Below, in pieces: positions 45,073 to 53,861 of a stretch of DNA of 64,000 nt (positions are counted from its first letter, which is position 1; the number at the start of each line of letters is the position of its first letter). The DNA is from Bacillota bacterium (GTDB taxonomy: Bacteria > Bacillota > Clostridia > Christensenellales > SZUA-584): contig JAEYOE010000023.1 in NCBI GenBank assembly GCA_023412005.1, forward strand, positions 3,182-67,181. Reading direction: 5' to 3'. The translations under genes and the position numbers were made by a program. Below the pieces are notes generated by a model that did no database searches, was not told the origin of the DNA, and was given only the letters and a program-made list of their open reading frames with translations.

Positions 45073-45744
45073 ATGAAACGTTTTCTGTTTATTATAATGG
45101 CTGTTGCTGTTCTACTTCTCGTCGCTTGTAGCGCCGGCAATAAAGTAACCCCTTCATCGGATATCGTGAGCTCTACCACGATGGATCGATACCGTGAAAA
45201 CGAGATCAAAGAATATCAGGGTGCCCGCTTAGACCCGGCTGTGGGCCCGCGAGACAATTCCATCAGCGGCGTACAACAAGTTGATATTAAGAATTATACT
45301 CTCACCATTGACGGTTTGGTGGAAAATGAACAAACACTGACTTATGACGATGTGCTCGCGATGCAGCCGGATGCGCGGCTGATCACGCTGCACTGCGTGG
45401 AGGGCTGGGAAGCGACAATACTTTGGGAAGGCGTTAGGCTCAGCGAGTTGATCGATCTAGGTGGTGCGCAGCCCGAAGCGACAACCGTCATTTTCTCGGC
45501 GGTAGACGGCTACACCACCTCGCTGCCCTACGACATCATCAAGGATAAGCAGCTGATACTTGCTTACAACGCGAATGGAATTGCGTTGCCGCCCGAAATG
45601 GGATACCCGTTTATCGTGGTGGCTGAAGAAAAACTGGGATACAAATGGGCGCGCTGGGTTAACCGCATCACACTGTCTGATGATGAAAATTACAAAGGCT
45701 ACTGGGAACAGCGAGGATATTCCAACAGCGCTGATATCGATTGA
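45073..45744 (+). CDS. Lipoprotein with molybdopterin-oxidoreductase (sulfite oxidase-type) domain, 223 aa
   Basis: The ATG at 45073 follows AAGGAGG. A lipoprotein signal ends in LVAC. The mature part carries the Moco-binding fold: YTLTIDGLVENEQTLTYDDVLA, then LHCVEGWEATILWEGVRLSELI, where the Cys is the usual Mo ligand, then SAVDGYTTSLPYD and PLYGYPFI-like ending EKLGYKWARWVNRI. The signal has no twin arginine, which is unexpected for a cofactor normally inserted in the cytoplasm. Substrate is unknown. Confidence 0.85.
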   Translation: MKRFLFIIMAVAVLLLVACSAGNKVTPSSDIVSSTTMDRYRENEIKEYQGARLDPAVGPRDNSISGVQQVDIKNYTLTIDGLVENEQTLTYDDVLAMQPDARLITLHCVEGWEATILWEGVRLSELIDLGGAQPEATTVIFSAVDGYTTSLPYDIIKDKQLILAYNANGIALPPEMGYPFIVVAEEKLGYKWARWVNRITLSDDENYKGYWEQRGYSNSADID

Positions 45745-45762
45745 TCAAGCTAAGCTCCCTCG

Positions 45763-45848
45763 TGTCATTTCGAGCGAGCGAAAGCGAGTTGAGAAATCCA
45801 ATGACAAAATGCTTTCAGTATGGGATTCCTCGACAAGCTCGGAATGAC
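45763..45848. repeat. Palindromic intergenic repeat, second copy
   Basis: Starts TGTCATTTCGAGCGAGCGAA and ends with the inverse CAAGCTCGGAATGAC, with the inner AGAAATCC and GGGATTCCT arms, related to the element at 1118-1240. It fills the spacer after the lipoprotein gene. Confidence 0.55.
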
Positions 45849-45960
45849 CCGAAGGGGTTTAATCGACACTCAGTTGAGACGGATTGTTCCGTCTCTTTTT
45901 TTGCTTATCAAAATGGATTAATTTCTATCAATGTCAATTTTATATTGACAATACTGTTTA

Positions 45961-45984
45961 TATCATCTACGCTTGTAGATGATA
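45961..45984 (+). promoter_or_regulatory. BlaI-type operator
   Basis: A perfect inverted repeat with 10-base arms TATCATCTAC and GTAGATGATA around GCTT, containing TAC-N4-GTA as in the BlaI/MecI box (TACAnnTGTA, one mismatch in each half). Another perfect 7-bp repeat (TGTCAAT/ATTGACA) lies at 45932-45950. It sits 30 bases before the blaI-like gene and probably allows autoregulation. Confidence 0.6.
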
Positions 45985-46012
45985 GCTATCAGTAAATTCT
46001 AGGAGGTTTGAT

Positions 46013-46381
46013 ATGACACTCTCGAAACAGGAATGGATTGTGATGGAGACGCTGTGGCATCAGTCGCCGCTCTTTCTGTCTCAAATTATGGACAGAATGA
46101 AAAGCATGGTGGATTGGAACAGCTCGAGCTACTTAACTTATTTAAAGCGAATGGCAGACAAAGGCTATATCGGTTTCGATACCATCAGCGGTAACCGCTG
46201 CTATTACCCGAAGCTCCAGCGCGAAGACTGCATTGACAATGAGAGCCGCTATATTCTATCAAAGCTGACGGACGAGAGTTCACGGCTGCTGCTCGCGAGC
46301 ATGATACAGCAAAGCGGGCTGACCGAAAAGGACAAGGCCGATTTGCGACAGCTGATTGACCGGCTTGATAAGGAGGGTTAA
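46013..46381 (+). CDS. BlaI/MecI family transcriptional repressor, 122 aa
   Basis: Winged-helix repressor: LSKQEWIVMETLWHQSPLFLSQIMDRM forms the first helices, and WNSSSYLTYLKRMADKGYIGFD the recognition and wing region, as in MecI. The C-terminal dimerisation half is complete. AGGAGG precedes it, and a palindromic operator lies in the leader. The next gene is an M56 sensor peptidase, starting three bases later, the standard pairing. Confidence 0.92.
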   Translation: MTLSKQEWIVMETLWHQSPLFLSQIMDRMKSMVDWNSSSYLTYLKRMADKGYIGFDTISGNRCYYPKLQREDCIDNESRYILSKLTDESSRLLLASMIQQSGLTEKDKADLRQLIDRLDKEG

Positions 46382-46383
46382 GT

Positions 46384-48927
46384 ATGTCTATACTCAATTC
46401 GTTGCTCCAAATCACCATTTTTTCGGGCGTAATTTTCTTAGCCACACTCTTGCTGAAAAAAGCATTCAAAAACAAAATGTCCCCGTTTATGCACTTTGCC
46501 GTATGGGCTGTGTTTTTACTGCGGCTAATCGTGCCCGTTACGCTGGATGCCCCGATTCGCCTTTTCACATATCAACCGGCGTCCGTGGTGATGCCGATTC
46601 AAACAAGTCAATCAATTGACAAATCAGCATCCGTATCTCTTGAGCCGATAAGCGTGCCGTTGGCTGAAGAAAGCATCACAACAGCCATACCGGATGTTTC
46701 ACCCGTGTCTGTTCAAGCCACTGCACCCGCCGTACTCCCGGCTGTAACTGCTAAACCGTTAACGGCGGATCAATTTGTGCTGACGGTTTGGCTTGGCGGT
46801 ACCGCTGTCGGCCTATTGTATATCGCGCTGCTGGCTGTGCTGCTGTCGCGTAAGATTGCTTTGAAATCGGCACCGGCTTCCGCACATCTGCAAGCGCTGT
46901 TCGCGGAGGTTAGAAACGAACTGCACATCAAACCCCGGCTGCGGCTTTTGTGCCAATACGAATGCGGCTCCCCCGCGCTGCTGTTTCCGCGCACCATACT
47001 GATGCCGATGGATAAGCTCGCCGTGATGGACGACGAGCAGATCAAAAACTGCCTGCGCCACGAATGCATGCATTACAAACGCCGCGATCACCTGACGAGC
47101 TTGTTTCTCACGGTGCTGAACGCTGTCTACTGGTTTAACCCTTTTCTGTGGCTGGCGTATTTTGAAATACGCAAGGATATGGAAACGGCCTGCGACGGCG
47201 CGGTGGTCAAACATCTTGATCCCGCCGCACGACGCGGTTATGCCGAGCTGATATTAAATCTTTCGGGCAAAGCGCGGCAAATACCGATGGTTCTTGCCAT
47301 GTCACGCAGCAAAAAAAGCGCCGAACGGCGCATTAAAGGGATATTTATGGCGCAGACATCCAAACGAAGTGTGAAGTTTGTTTCAATCACGCTCGCACCC
47401 GTTCTGCTACTTTGCTGTTTCACAACAGCCTGCCAGCCAACGCCGTTAGCGCCTCCTGTCGTTAACAAAGCAAGCGGCATATCTGCCGAGATGATTGCTG
47501 ATCCTTTATTACAGGGAACCACAAAAGAAATAGATGCACCGCAGCACTGGAAGGAAACGCTGACGCTTCAGGACGGCCGTATGCAAATTAACGCCGATTT
47601 AGATGTGAAGATACCCGATAACCTTTCCAACACGCCTGTATACAAGCTTGAACAGATTCCGCTCACACCCGAGCGCCTTCAGCAGCTGGCGCAGTATTTC
47701 GTCGGTGACAGCAAGTTCTACAAGCCGCTACCCATGACCCAATTTGAAGGTTTGGCACAGCTAAAAAAAATACAGAATGCTCAGGGCATGTTTGGCGATT
47801 TCAATATAGATGATCTAAAATTAATGTCAAACAAACTTCAGGAGCTGATAGATATAGCACCGGATACTGTGGATAAAGTATATACGGATCTGTCTTTTTC
47901 TTTACCTTATCATACGGAATATCGCAGAGTTTTAGATGCCTATCTCTCAGCGTATGGTATCAGCATTTTAAGCAAGAAACCCAATATTCAAAACTATGTG
48001 GATGTATTTGCGGAAACAGGTGAGGAATACGAACCTCAGATCAGCGCATCCACTTATGATTCCTCGGCCGCTATACCGAGTCGCTTTAAAATGACATACC
48101 CCGGAAGCATCTTGACCGCCAGCACATTTGAACAGATGAAGCAGGAAAATGAAATGCAGTATACCGAAAATTACGAAATAGCCGAGCCGCTCAAGTCATA
48201 TATCGCTTCCAAAAATCAACTGATTGCGAATATGAATGACGTTATGGCCAGCATCTCGGAAGCACCCGAACAGGCGCTTGCGGAAGCACAAAAAGCGCTC
48301 TATGACTTAGGCATTAACGATTTGAATCTCGATGTGATGGAAAAAGGCGTCTGGCTGCCAAGGCAACCGCAGGAATGGGATGAATTTTCAACGCCCGTTT
48401 CGAAAGCCCAGGGCGGCTATTCGTTTGTATTTGCGCGCAGTGCAGGCCAATTGGCTGGCTTTCGTTCCAACTATGGCAGCATGTCCGCAGGAGACCTTCC
48501 CCAATATACACCGCCTTTTATAATCGAAACGGTTGAAATTTTTATAAGCAACGGCAAAATACTGCAGTTTGACTGGCACAGCATGTCACAACCGACAGAG
48601 ACGGTTGCGTCTAATACAAACCTGCTACCTTTTGATCAAATCAAAAAACGGCTTGCCGATTATCTGTCATATATCCGCCCTGACTATCTTGATTCGGATG
48701 GTGAGCCGATCGATGACACGATACACATTCAAATCACCGATGCGGAGCTTCGTTCGTGCCAAATACCCGCAAAGGACGATCCGTATAAGGCATGGATTGT
48801 CCCCTCCTGGTTGTTTAAGTTCAGAATCACATATACCGTCAACGATGTTAATTATGAGTATATACAGCCCGAATCTATTTGTGAAATCAACGCTTTGGAC
48901 GGCGGCATCATCATCCCGATGAATTAA
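46384..48927 (+). CDS. BlaR1-like M56 family sensor metallopeptidase, 847 aa
   Basis: Four membrane segments (about residues 8-25, 36-52, 132-153, 335-350) enclose a cytosolic-facing zinc site HECMH (226-230) with the later METACD typical of BlaR/MecR. These sensors cut the paired BlaI when an outside signal is bound. The external C-terminal region (about 350-847) shows no STxK/SxN/KTG penicillin-binding pattern, so it is unlikely to sense beta-lactams directly. It includes alternating strands and helices I do not recognise. No beta-lactamase or PBP follows. Confidence 0.87.
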   Translation: MSILNSLLQITIFSGVIFLATLLLKKAFKNKMSPFMHFAVWAVFLLRLIVPVTLDAPIRLFTYQPASVVMPIQTSQSIDKSASVSLEPISVPLAEESITTAIPDVSPVSVQATAPAVLPAVTAKPLTADQFVLTVWLGGTAVGLLYIALLAVLLSRKIALKSAPASAHLQALFAEVRNELHIKPRLRLLCQYECGSPALLFPRTILMPMDKLAVMDDEQIKNCLRHECMHYKRRDHLTSLFLTVLNAVYWFNPFLWLAYFEIRKDMETACDGAVVKHLDPAARRGYAELILNLSGKARQIPMVLAMSRSKKSAERRIKGIFMAQTSKRSVKFVSITLAPVLLLCCFTTACQPTPLAPPVVNKASGISAEMIADPLLQGTTKEIDAPQHWKETLTLQDGRMQINADLDVKIPDNLSNTPVYKLEQIPLTPERLQQLAQYFVGDSKFYKPLPMTQFEGLAQLKKIQNAQGMFGDFNIDDLKLMSNKLQELIDIAPDTVDKVYTDLSFSLPYHTEYRRVLDAYLSAYGISILSKKPNIQNYVDVFAETGEEYEPQISASTYDSSAAIPSRFKMTYPGSILTASTFEQMKQENEMQYTENYEIAEPLKSYIASKNQLIANMNDVMASISEAPEQALAEAQKALYDLGINDLNLDVMEKGVWLPRQPQEWDEFSTPVSKAQGGYSFVFARSAGQLAGFRSNYGSMSAGDLPQYTPPFIIETVEIFISNGKILQFDWHSMSQPTETVASNTNLLPFDQIKKRLADYLSYIRPDYLDSDGEPIDDTIHIQITDAELRSCQIPAKDDPYKAWIVPSWLFKFRITYTVNDVNYEYIQPESICEINALDGGIIIPMN

Positions 48928-48940
48928 ATCGATTATAAGC

Positions 48941-48972
48941 AAAAAAGGCGGGTTGCCCCGCCTTTTCCTTTT
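48941..48972 (+). terminator. Bidirectional terminator between M56 and hpf genes
   Basis: AAAAAAGGCGGG and CCCCGCCTTTT form a stem with T-runs on both strands, closing the convergent genes. Confidence 0.9.
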
Positions 48973-48976
48973 GTTA

Positions 48977-49510
48977 TCATTCGCCGTCCGGCTCTATGAG
49001 CCCGTAATCTCCGTCACGGCGCAAATACATCACATTAATCTCGTTGGTCACGGCATTTCTGAACACGAAGAACTGATGCCCCAGCAGCTCCATCTGCATC
49101 TTGGCTTCCTCAATATCCATCGGCTTCACCACAAACTTTTTGGTGCGTACAACAGTTGGCGTTTTCTCATCAGCGAGAGAAAGCTCAAACGCGTCGTCTT
49201 CCTTGGTAAACGCGTTTTCGTGCAGGCGTTTTTTCAGCGCCGTGCGGTGCTTGTGAATCTGTTTCTCAAGCTTTTTGATCACGCCGTCAACCGACGCATA
49301 CATGTCCCCCGTGGCTTCTTCACCACGAAGAACAATCCCATCGAAGGGGATGGTCACCTCCACAATGTGTCGCGATCTTTGAATCGACATGGTTATGTGC
49401 GCCTCGGTATTCTCGTCAAAATACCTTTGCAGCTTTGTCACCTTTTTCGTAACGAGATCCTTTAAGTAATCGGACACTTCCATGCCCTTTCCCGCTATGC
49501 TGACGCGCAT
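48977..49510 (-). CDS. hpf: Long ribosome hibernation-promoting factor HPF, 177 aa
   Basis: Binds idle ribosomes and drives 100S dimers. The N-terminal beta-alpha fold (MRVSIAGKGMEVSDYLKDLVTKKVTKLQRYF, with VEVTIPFDG) is followed by the C-terminal dimerisation module (IEEAKMQMELLGHQFFVFRNAVTNEINVMYLRRDGDYGLIEP), which makes it the long form. I start at ATG 49510, after GAGGGGGG; upstream codons belong to the same frame but lack a site. Confidence 0.95.
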   Translation of the reverse strand: MRVSIAGKGMEVSDYLKDLVTKKVTKLQRYFDENTEAHITMSIQRSRHIVEVTIPFDGIVLRGEEATGDMYASVDGVIKKLEKQIHKHRTALKKRLHENAFTKEDDAFELSLADEKTPTVVRTKKFVVKPMDIEEAKMQMELLGHQFFVFRNAVTNEINVMYLRRDGDYGLIEPDGE

Positions 49511-49720
49511 AATTCTGCCCCCCTCTCTATTGATTTTATATCCCATTTTTTTGGGATAGCTTTGTACTATTGTACCTCCATTTTGAGGTTCATAAACAAA
49601 AGCTTATAGATATAATTATTCTTCGGCGGAATGATTTTTTCCTGCCGAATTTAAAATGATATGAAAGCTTTACGGTTTGTCCACATTTTTTTCGTCGCTG
49701 TGGAAAAAAGGGTAAATTAA

Positions 49721-49992
49721 AAGCCGTGCACCCGGAGATCGACACGACATTCCAAGAGGTATTCCGGCAGGTTGCTCGGAGCAGACTGATCCGAGGCACA
49801 CGGGCAGATCCGCTTACTGCTGCTCCCGTCAGGGCCTGACAGGGTTCACGGTTGTCCGTTGCACGGGGCCCACTCTTCAACGCCCCTTACCGACTCCATA
49901 CCTTACAATATCGTGCCTCAAACCGGGGATCCAACCCTGCTGTAGCGGATTGCAGGTTCAGGGCACCGCTAGCTCCCCGTCTGGCACGGCAA
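49721..49992 (-). ncRNA. ffs: Large-form signal recognition particle RNA
   Basis: Minus strand reads GCCGTGCCAG at the 5' end, and GTGCACGGC at the 3' end, which pair; the first half matches the Bacillus scRNA pattern (GGGGAGCTAGCGGTGCCCTG, ACCTGCAATCCGCT). The apical part is TCAGG-CCC-TGAC-GGG-AGCAGC, the Ffh-binding helix 8 with UGAC tetraloop in place of the usual GGAA. The Alu domain is present, so the length (about 270 nt) is the Gram-positive type. No tRNA or rRNA genes were seen in the window. Confidence 0.9.
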
Positions 49993-50026
49993 ACATTTTT
50001 ATCTATTATGTTATTATTCCGGCGCT

Positions 50027-51310
50027 CTATTCAAAGTATTTATGCCGGACAATGCACTCGCTGCGTTCAGGCCCCACGCCGATCATGCCGACCGGTGCGC
50101 CTGTTTCCGCTTCGATAAACTCAATATAGTCTCTGGCGGTCTTGGGAAGCTCATCGTAGCTTCTGACGTGCGAAATATCGTCGCTCCAGCCCTCAAACTC
50201 GCGGTATACAGGCTTAGCCTTTGCGATATCGTCGAGCGAGGCCGGATAATCCTTGGTGATCTTACCGTCTATTTCATACGCGGTGCAAACCAGCACCTTG
50301 TCGAAACCGCCGAGCGTATCCATTCTAGACAGCGCGATGGACGTGATGCCGCTGATGCGCACCGAGAACCCGACGATCACAAGATCGAGCCAACCGCAGC
50401 GGCGCGGACGTCCCGTTGTGGCACCATATTCATGCCCCTTTTCGCGAATCGCTTCGCCGGTTTCATCGAGCAGCTCGGTCACAAACGGCCCCTTGCCCAC
50501 GCGGGTGGTATACGATTTCACCACACCGACCACCTCGTTTAATGCCGTGGGGGGCAGCCCGGTGCCCACGCTCACACCGCCTGAAATCGGGTGCGAGGAG
50601 GTCACAAACGGATAGGTTCCAAAATCGATATCAAGCAGCATGCCCTGCGCGCCTTCAAAAAGCATTTTGCTTTTCTTTGCGTACAAGCTGTGGCACAAAC
50701 TCACTGTATCGCAGATGTATGGCTTGAGTTTGACTCTGTAGCCAAGGAACTCCTTAAGTATCTGGTCATAGCTGAGCGGTTCTTTGCCGTATATCTTCGT
50801 GATAATTTCGTTCTTTTCATCGAGCACCTTGCGCAGCTTTTCGGCAAACGTATCCGACAACAAATCGCACATACGAAGGCCGGTTCGCGCGGCTTTATCG
50901 GTATAGCATGGGCCAATGCCGCGCTTGGTTGTGCCAATCTGCGCATCGCCCGCGTTCTCTTCGGCCAAGCCGTCGAGCACCTTATGATACGGCATCACCA
51001 TATGCGCTCTGTCGGAAATCTTCAGGTTCTGCAGCGACAGCCCCTGTTTTTGAAGCATCTGCATCTCTTCAATCAGTGCGCCCGGATCAACCACCACGCC
51101 GTTGCCGATAATGCAAAGCTTGCCGTCGTATAAAGACCCGGCAGGGATCAGATGCAGCGTGTATTTCACGTCCTCCACGATGATCGTGTGGCCTGCATTG
51201 TTGCCGCCCTGATAACGAACCACAACATCGGCATCATTCGCCAGATAATCGACGAAGCGGCCTTTGCCCTCGTCTCCCCATTGCGCCCCAAATACTGAAA
51301 TGCCCGGCAT
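50027..51310 (-). CDS. purA: Adenylosuccinate synthetase PurA, 427 aa
   Basis: First committed step from IMP to AMP. The GTP-binding loop GAQWGDEGKGR is at residues 8-18, with NNAGHTI just after, and the switch KRGIGPCYTDKAARTG and CEGAQG-like FEGAQGMLLDIDFGTYPFVTSS. The C-terminal GPERSECI is complete. The start is ATG at 51310 with GGAG upstream. It follows the terminator of the MltG-like gene. Confidence 0.97.
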   Translation of the reverse strand: MPGISVFGAQWGDEGKGRFVDYLANDADVVVRYQGGNNAGHTIIVEDVKYTLHLIPAGSLYDGKLCIIGNGVVVDPGALIEEMQMLQKQGLSLQNLKISDRAHMVMPYHKVLDGLAEENAGDAQIGTTKRGIGPCYTDKAARTGLRMCDLLSDTFAEKLRKVLDEKNEIITKIYGKEPLSYDQILKEFLGYRVKLKPYICDTVSLCHSLYAKKSKMLFEGAQGMLLDIDFGTYPFVTSSHPISGGVSVGTGLPPTALNEVVGVVKSYTTRVGKGPFVTELLDETGEAIREKGHEYGATTGRPRRCGWLDLVIVGFSVRISGITSIALSRMDTLGGFDKVLVCTAYEIDGKITKDYPASLDDIAKAKPVYREFEGWSDDISHVRSYDELPKTARDYIEFIEAETGAPVGMIGVGPERSECIVRHKYFE

Positions 51311-51338
51311 GTCAAAAAACTCCTGCTCAAATAAGATG

Positions 51339-51369
51339 ATAAAAGCGGGGTCTATCGCATCCCCGCTTA
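51339..51369 (-). terminator. Terminator after the MltG-like gene
   Basis: Minus strand: GCGGGGA, loop, CCCCGC followed by TTTT (51369-51341). Confidence 0.8.
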
Positions 51370-51454
51370 AGTCCTACGTTATCGTATCAGAAAATATCTG
51401 ATGCGTCAACTCTATCGTTATCTTATATATGGAATTTGCTATATAATACCATAG

Positions 51455-52402
51455 CTATTCCGTCTTAAAGAAATAACTGCGCTTGTCCACCATGTCGTAT
51501 TTGCCGATATCATATTTATCAAGAAACTTTTGCTTAGATATTTTCGCCTTTTCCTTGAACGCGCTGTAATCAGAAAATACCTGCAGTGTTTCGGGCGCGT
51601 AATCGTAAAAGAAAAAGTACAGGCTGCTGTCGACCGAACGCCCGATTCCCGCCGCCAGACTTTGCTCGTCGACCACACAAATGGGCCCCGGCGGCAGACC
51701 CTTGCACGTATACGTGTTGTAATCGCTCTGCACCTTGATGTCGTCACTCGTCAGATACGGGCGGCTGTACCCCAGCGCATACTCGACGGTGGCACAGCAC
51801 TGCAGCTTATCGCCCTTATTCAAACGGTTCAGCAGCACGGCAGCGGCTTCTGCCTGAAACTCATCGCTAAGACACTCCCAATCCACAATGGACGCAAGCG
51901 TCAGCTGCTCATACGCTTTAAGGCCGTTCGGCTCTGCACACGCCGTGAGAAGGCTGTCGAAGCGCTGCTCTGCCCCAGTTATCCACAGTGCTATATAATC
52001 GCTCAGCGTTTCGTTGGTGACTTCATAGCGGCCTGGCACGATGATGCCCTCCATACGCCGAAAGCCCGTAAGCGAATCGCTGATCAAGCGGCTTTTTGCC
52101 TCAGACAGCATCTCTTTCACCGGCTCCTCTGCCAAAGCAAACACGTTGCAAAGCTGCGGTATGATATCGCGCTCCAGCGTGTCGCCGCCGCGCACCGTGA
52201 TGGTGCCTTTAACGGGTACCGGCGTTTCCTCAGGCGTTTTTGTCGGCCCCGATTCTTGCATCGGCCGCTCTGTGGGCTGCGGCGCTGACATCGGCTCGGA
52301 CACAGCCGGAGCCGTTGTCACCACAAGTGACGGGCTATGGGTGCAGGCACCGGCAAGCATTGATGCACATATGATTGCTGATACGAGGATAACTTTTCTC
52401 AT
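51455..52402 (-). CDS. MltG/YceG-like endolytic transglycosylase, lipoprotein-type, 315 aa
   Basis: MltG enzymes cut nascent glycan strands. The signal peptide ends near Cys20 (MLAGAC), which would make a lipoprotein, unlike the usual transmembrane-anchored MltG. A Pro/Thr-rich linker leads to the core LTLASIVDWECLSDEFQAEAAAVLLNRLN, NTYTCKGLPPGPICVVDEQSLAAGIGR and LYFFFYDYAPETLQVFSDYSAFK. The usual SIVEKE is SIVDWE here, so the first acidic residue is Asp. ATG 52402 follows AAAGGA. The spacing shares a promoter region with the WYL regulator on the other strand. Confidence 0.82.
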   Translation of the reverse strand: MRKVILVSAIICASMLAGACTHSPSLVVTTAPAVSEPMSAPQPTERPMQESGPTKTPEETPVPVKGTITVRGGDTLERDIIPQLCNVFALAEEPVKEMLSEAKSRLISDSLTGFRRMEGIIVPGRYEVTNETLSDYIALWITGAEQRFDSLLTACAEPNGLKAYEQLTLASIVDWECLSDEFQAEAAAVLLNRLNKGDKLQCCATVEYALGYSRPYLTSDDIKVQSDYNTYTCKGLPPGPICVVDEQSLAAGIGRSVDSSLYFFFYDYAPETLQVFSDYSAFKEKAKISKQKFLDKYDIGKYDMVDKRSYFFKTE

Positions 52403-52499
52403 CGATGTGTCCTTTACGCTTTTTGTTATTATAGCACGGCGTGGCAGCTGGCTCAAACAGACGGCATTTTTTGTGTTATACTCACAGCGAGGTGTGCTT

Positions 52500-53393
52500 A
52501 TGAAAATAGACAGGCTGATAGCCATCATCACCCTTTTGCTGCAGGAAGACAAGCTGACGGCGCCCGAACTGGCACGCCGGTTTGAGGTTTCGCGCCGCAC
52601 AATCACCCGAGATGTTGAGCATCTTTGCAAAGCCGGTATCCCGTTGGCAACGGCGCAAGGGTATGGCGGCGGTATTTCAATTGCAAAAGGCTATACGCTC
52701 GATAAGACGGTTTTCACCAAAGATGAGCTGCAGACGCTTTTTGCCGGATTACAAGGCATGAACAGCGTAACCAGCCCATCAAGCGCCAACCGGCTGCTCG
52801 AAAAAATGAGCCACGCCGTGACGACTGACTGTTTTATGATCGACTTGGCGTCATTCTGGCGGCCTTCGCTGACGCAAAAAATCGAATTGCTCAAAGCGGC
52901 CATACTCAACCGGCATCAGGTCTCTTTTCGGTACGATTCCGGCAAAGGCGAATGCAGCCGCACGATTGAGCCGTATCATATCGTTTTTAAGTGGTCGTCT
53001 TGGTATGTGTTTGGGTACTGTTTAACCAAGCAAGATTTTCGGCTTTTCAAGCTGAACCGGCTTTGGGATTTAGCTGATACAGAGCAAACTTATATGCCGC
53101 GCTGCATTCCAAGCGATAAGCTGAATTTCGATGATCATCTGACGCAGACTCAAGCGCATTTAAAAGCCGTTTTTTCGGCCAGTGAAAGATATCGGCTCAT
53201 CGATGACTATGGGATCGACTGCTACACCGTTTCAGACAACAACGAGCTTTTGTTTGAGCGTGATTTTGCAAGTTATGAAAATATGCGCGAATGGATATTG
53301 AGCTTTGGCAGCAGAGTCACCGTAAGTGAACCGGCTAAACTCAAGCAAGATATCATCAATGACGCGAAAAAAGTTTTAGAAGCGTATAATTAA
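52500..53393 (+). CDS. WYL-domain transcriptional regulator, 297 aa
   Basis: N-terminal helix-turn-helix (ARRFEVSRRTITRDVEHLCKAGIPL), then a WYL domain with the HIVFKWSSWYVFGYC motif and IEPYHIV, then a C-terminal cap. WYL regulators often bind small ligands or nucleic-acid intermediates. I start at ATG 52500, after GAGGTG, in frame. The VOC gene follows 70 bases later, a likely target. Confidence 0.9.
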   Translation: MKIDRLIAIITLLLQEDKLTAPELARRFEVSRRTITRDVEHLCKAGIPLATAQGYGGGISIAKGYTLDKTVFTKDELQTLFAGLQGMNSVTSPSSANRLLEKMSHAVTTDCFMIDLASFWRPSLTQKIELLKAAILNRHQVSFRYDSGKGECSRTIEPYHIVFKWSSWYVFGYCLTKQDFRLFKLNRLWDLADTEQTYMPRCIPSDKLNFDDHLTQTQAHLKAVFSASERYRLIDDYGIDCYTVSDNNELLFERDFASYENMREWILSFGSRVTVSEPAKLKQDIINDAKKVLEAYN

Positions 53394-53463
53394 ACACGAC
53401 ATACTGATGTCCTGTTCCTTCTGATATACTGTACAAAGATAATAAATCGAAGGAGAAATGATT

Positions 53464-53856
53464 ATGCTGACATTTGACGCGGCGGGTTTGTTCGTCACCG
53501 ATATGAAAAAGATGGTTTCGTTTTACCGCGATGTGATGGGTATGAGTACGGATTGGAGCGGTGCGCCCAATGCCGAGTTATATTCCGGTTCCATGCGGCT
53601 CATTATGTATAGCCGGGATGATTTTGAAAAGATGACATCACGGCCGTACTCCTATCCTTCGGGCTTAAACGGAACCATCGAGTTATCGTTTGGACTACCC
53701 TCATATGAGGATGTTGACCGGGAATACGCTCGAGTCGTTGAGGCGGGCGCAGTTCCCATATTTCCCCCGACCGATGAGCCATGGGGACAACGCACAAGCT
53801 TTGTGGCCGACCCTGATGGCAACTTGATTGAGATCGGGTCTTTCAATTTAGGCTGA
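53464..53856 (+). CDS. VOC (glyoxalase/bleomycin resistance-like) family protein, 130 aa
   Basis: One vicinal-oxygen-chelate domain: FVTDMKKMVSFYRDVMGM, then GAVPIFPPTDEPWGQRTSFVADPDGNLIEIGSF. The Glu near the end is the usual metal ligand, and a His partner at the start is not obvious. ATG 53464 gives the better spacing to AAGGAG than ATG 53458. Substrate unknown. Confidence 0.85.
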   Translation: MLTFDAAGLFVTDMKKMVSFYRDVMGMSTDWSGAPNAELYSGSMRLIMYSRDDFEKMTSRPYSYPSGLNGTIELSFGLPSYEDVDREYARVVEAGAVPIFPPTDEPWGQRTSFVADPDGNLIEIGSFNLG

Positions 53857-53861
53857 GCAAA

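Noticed and set aside
49590..49880. Reading frame of 96 codons on the minus strand
   Set aside because: It lies within the SRP RNA gene, whose structure explains the sequence.
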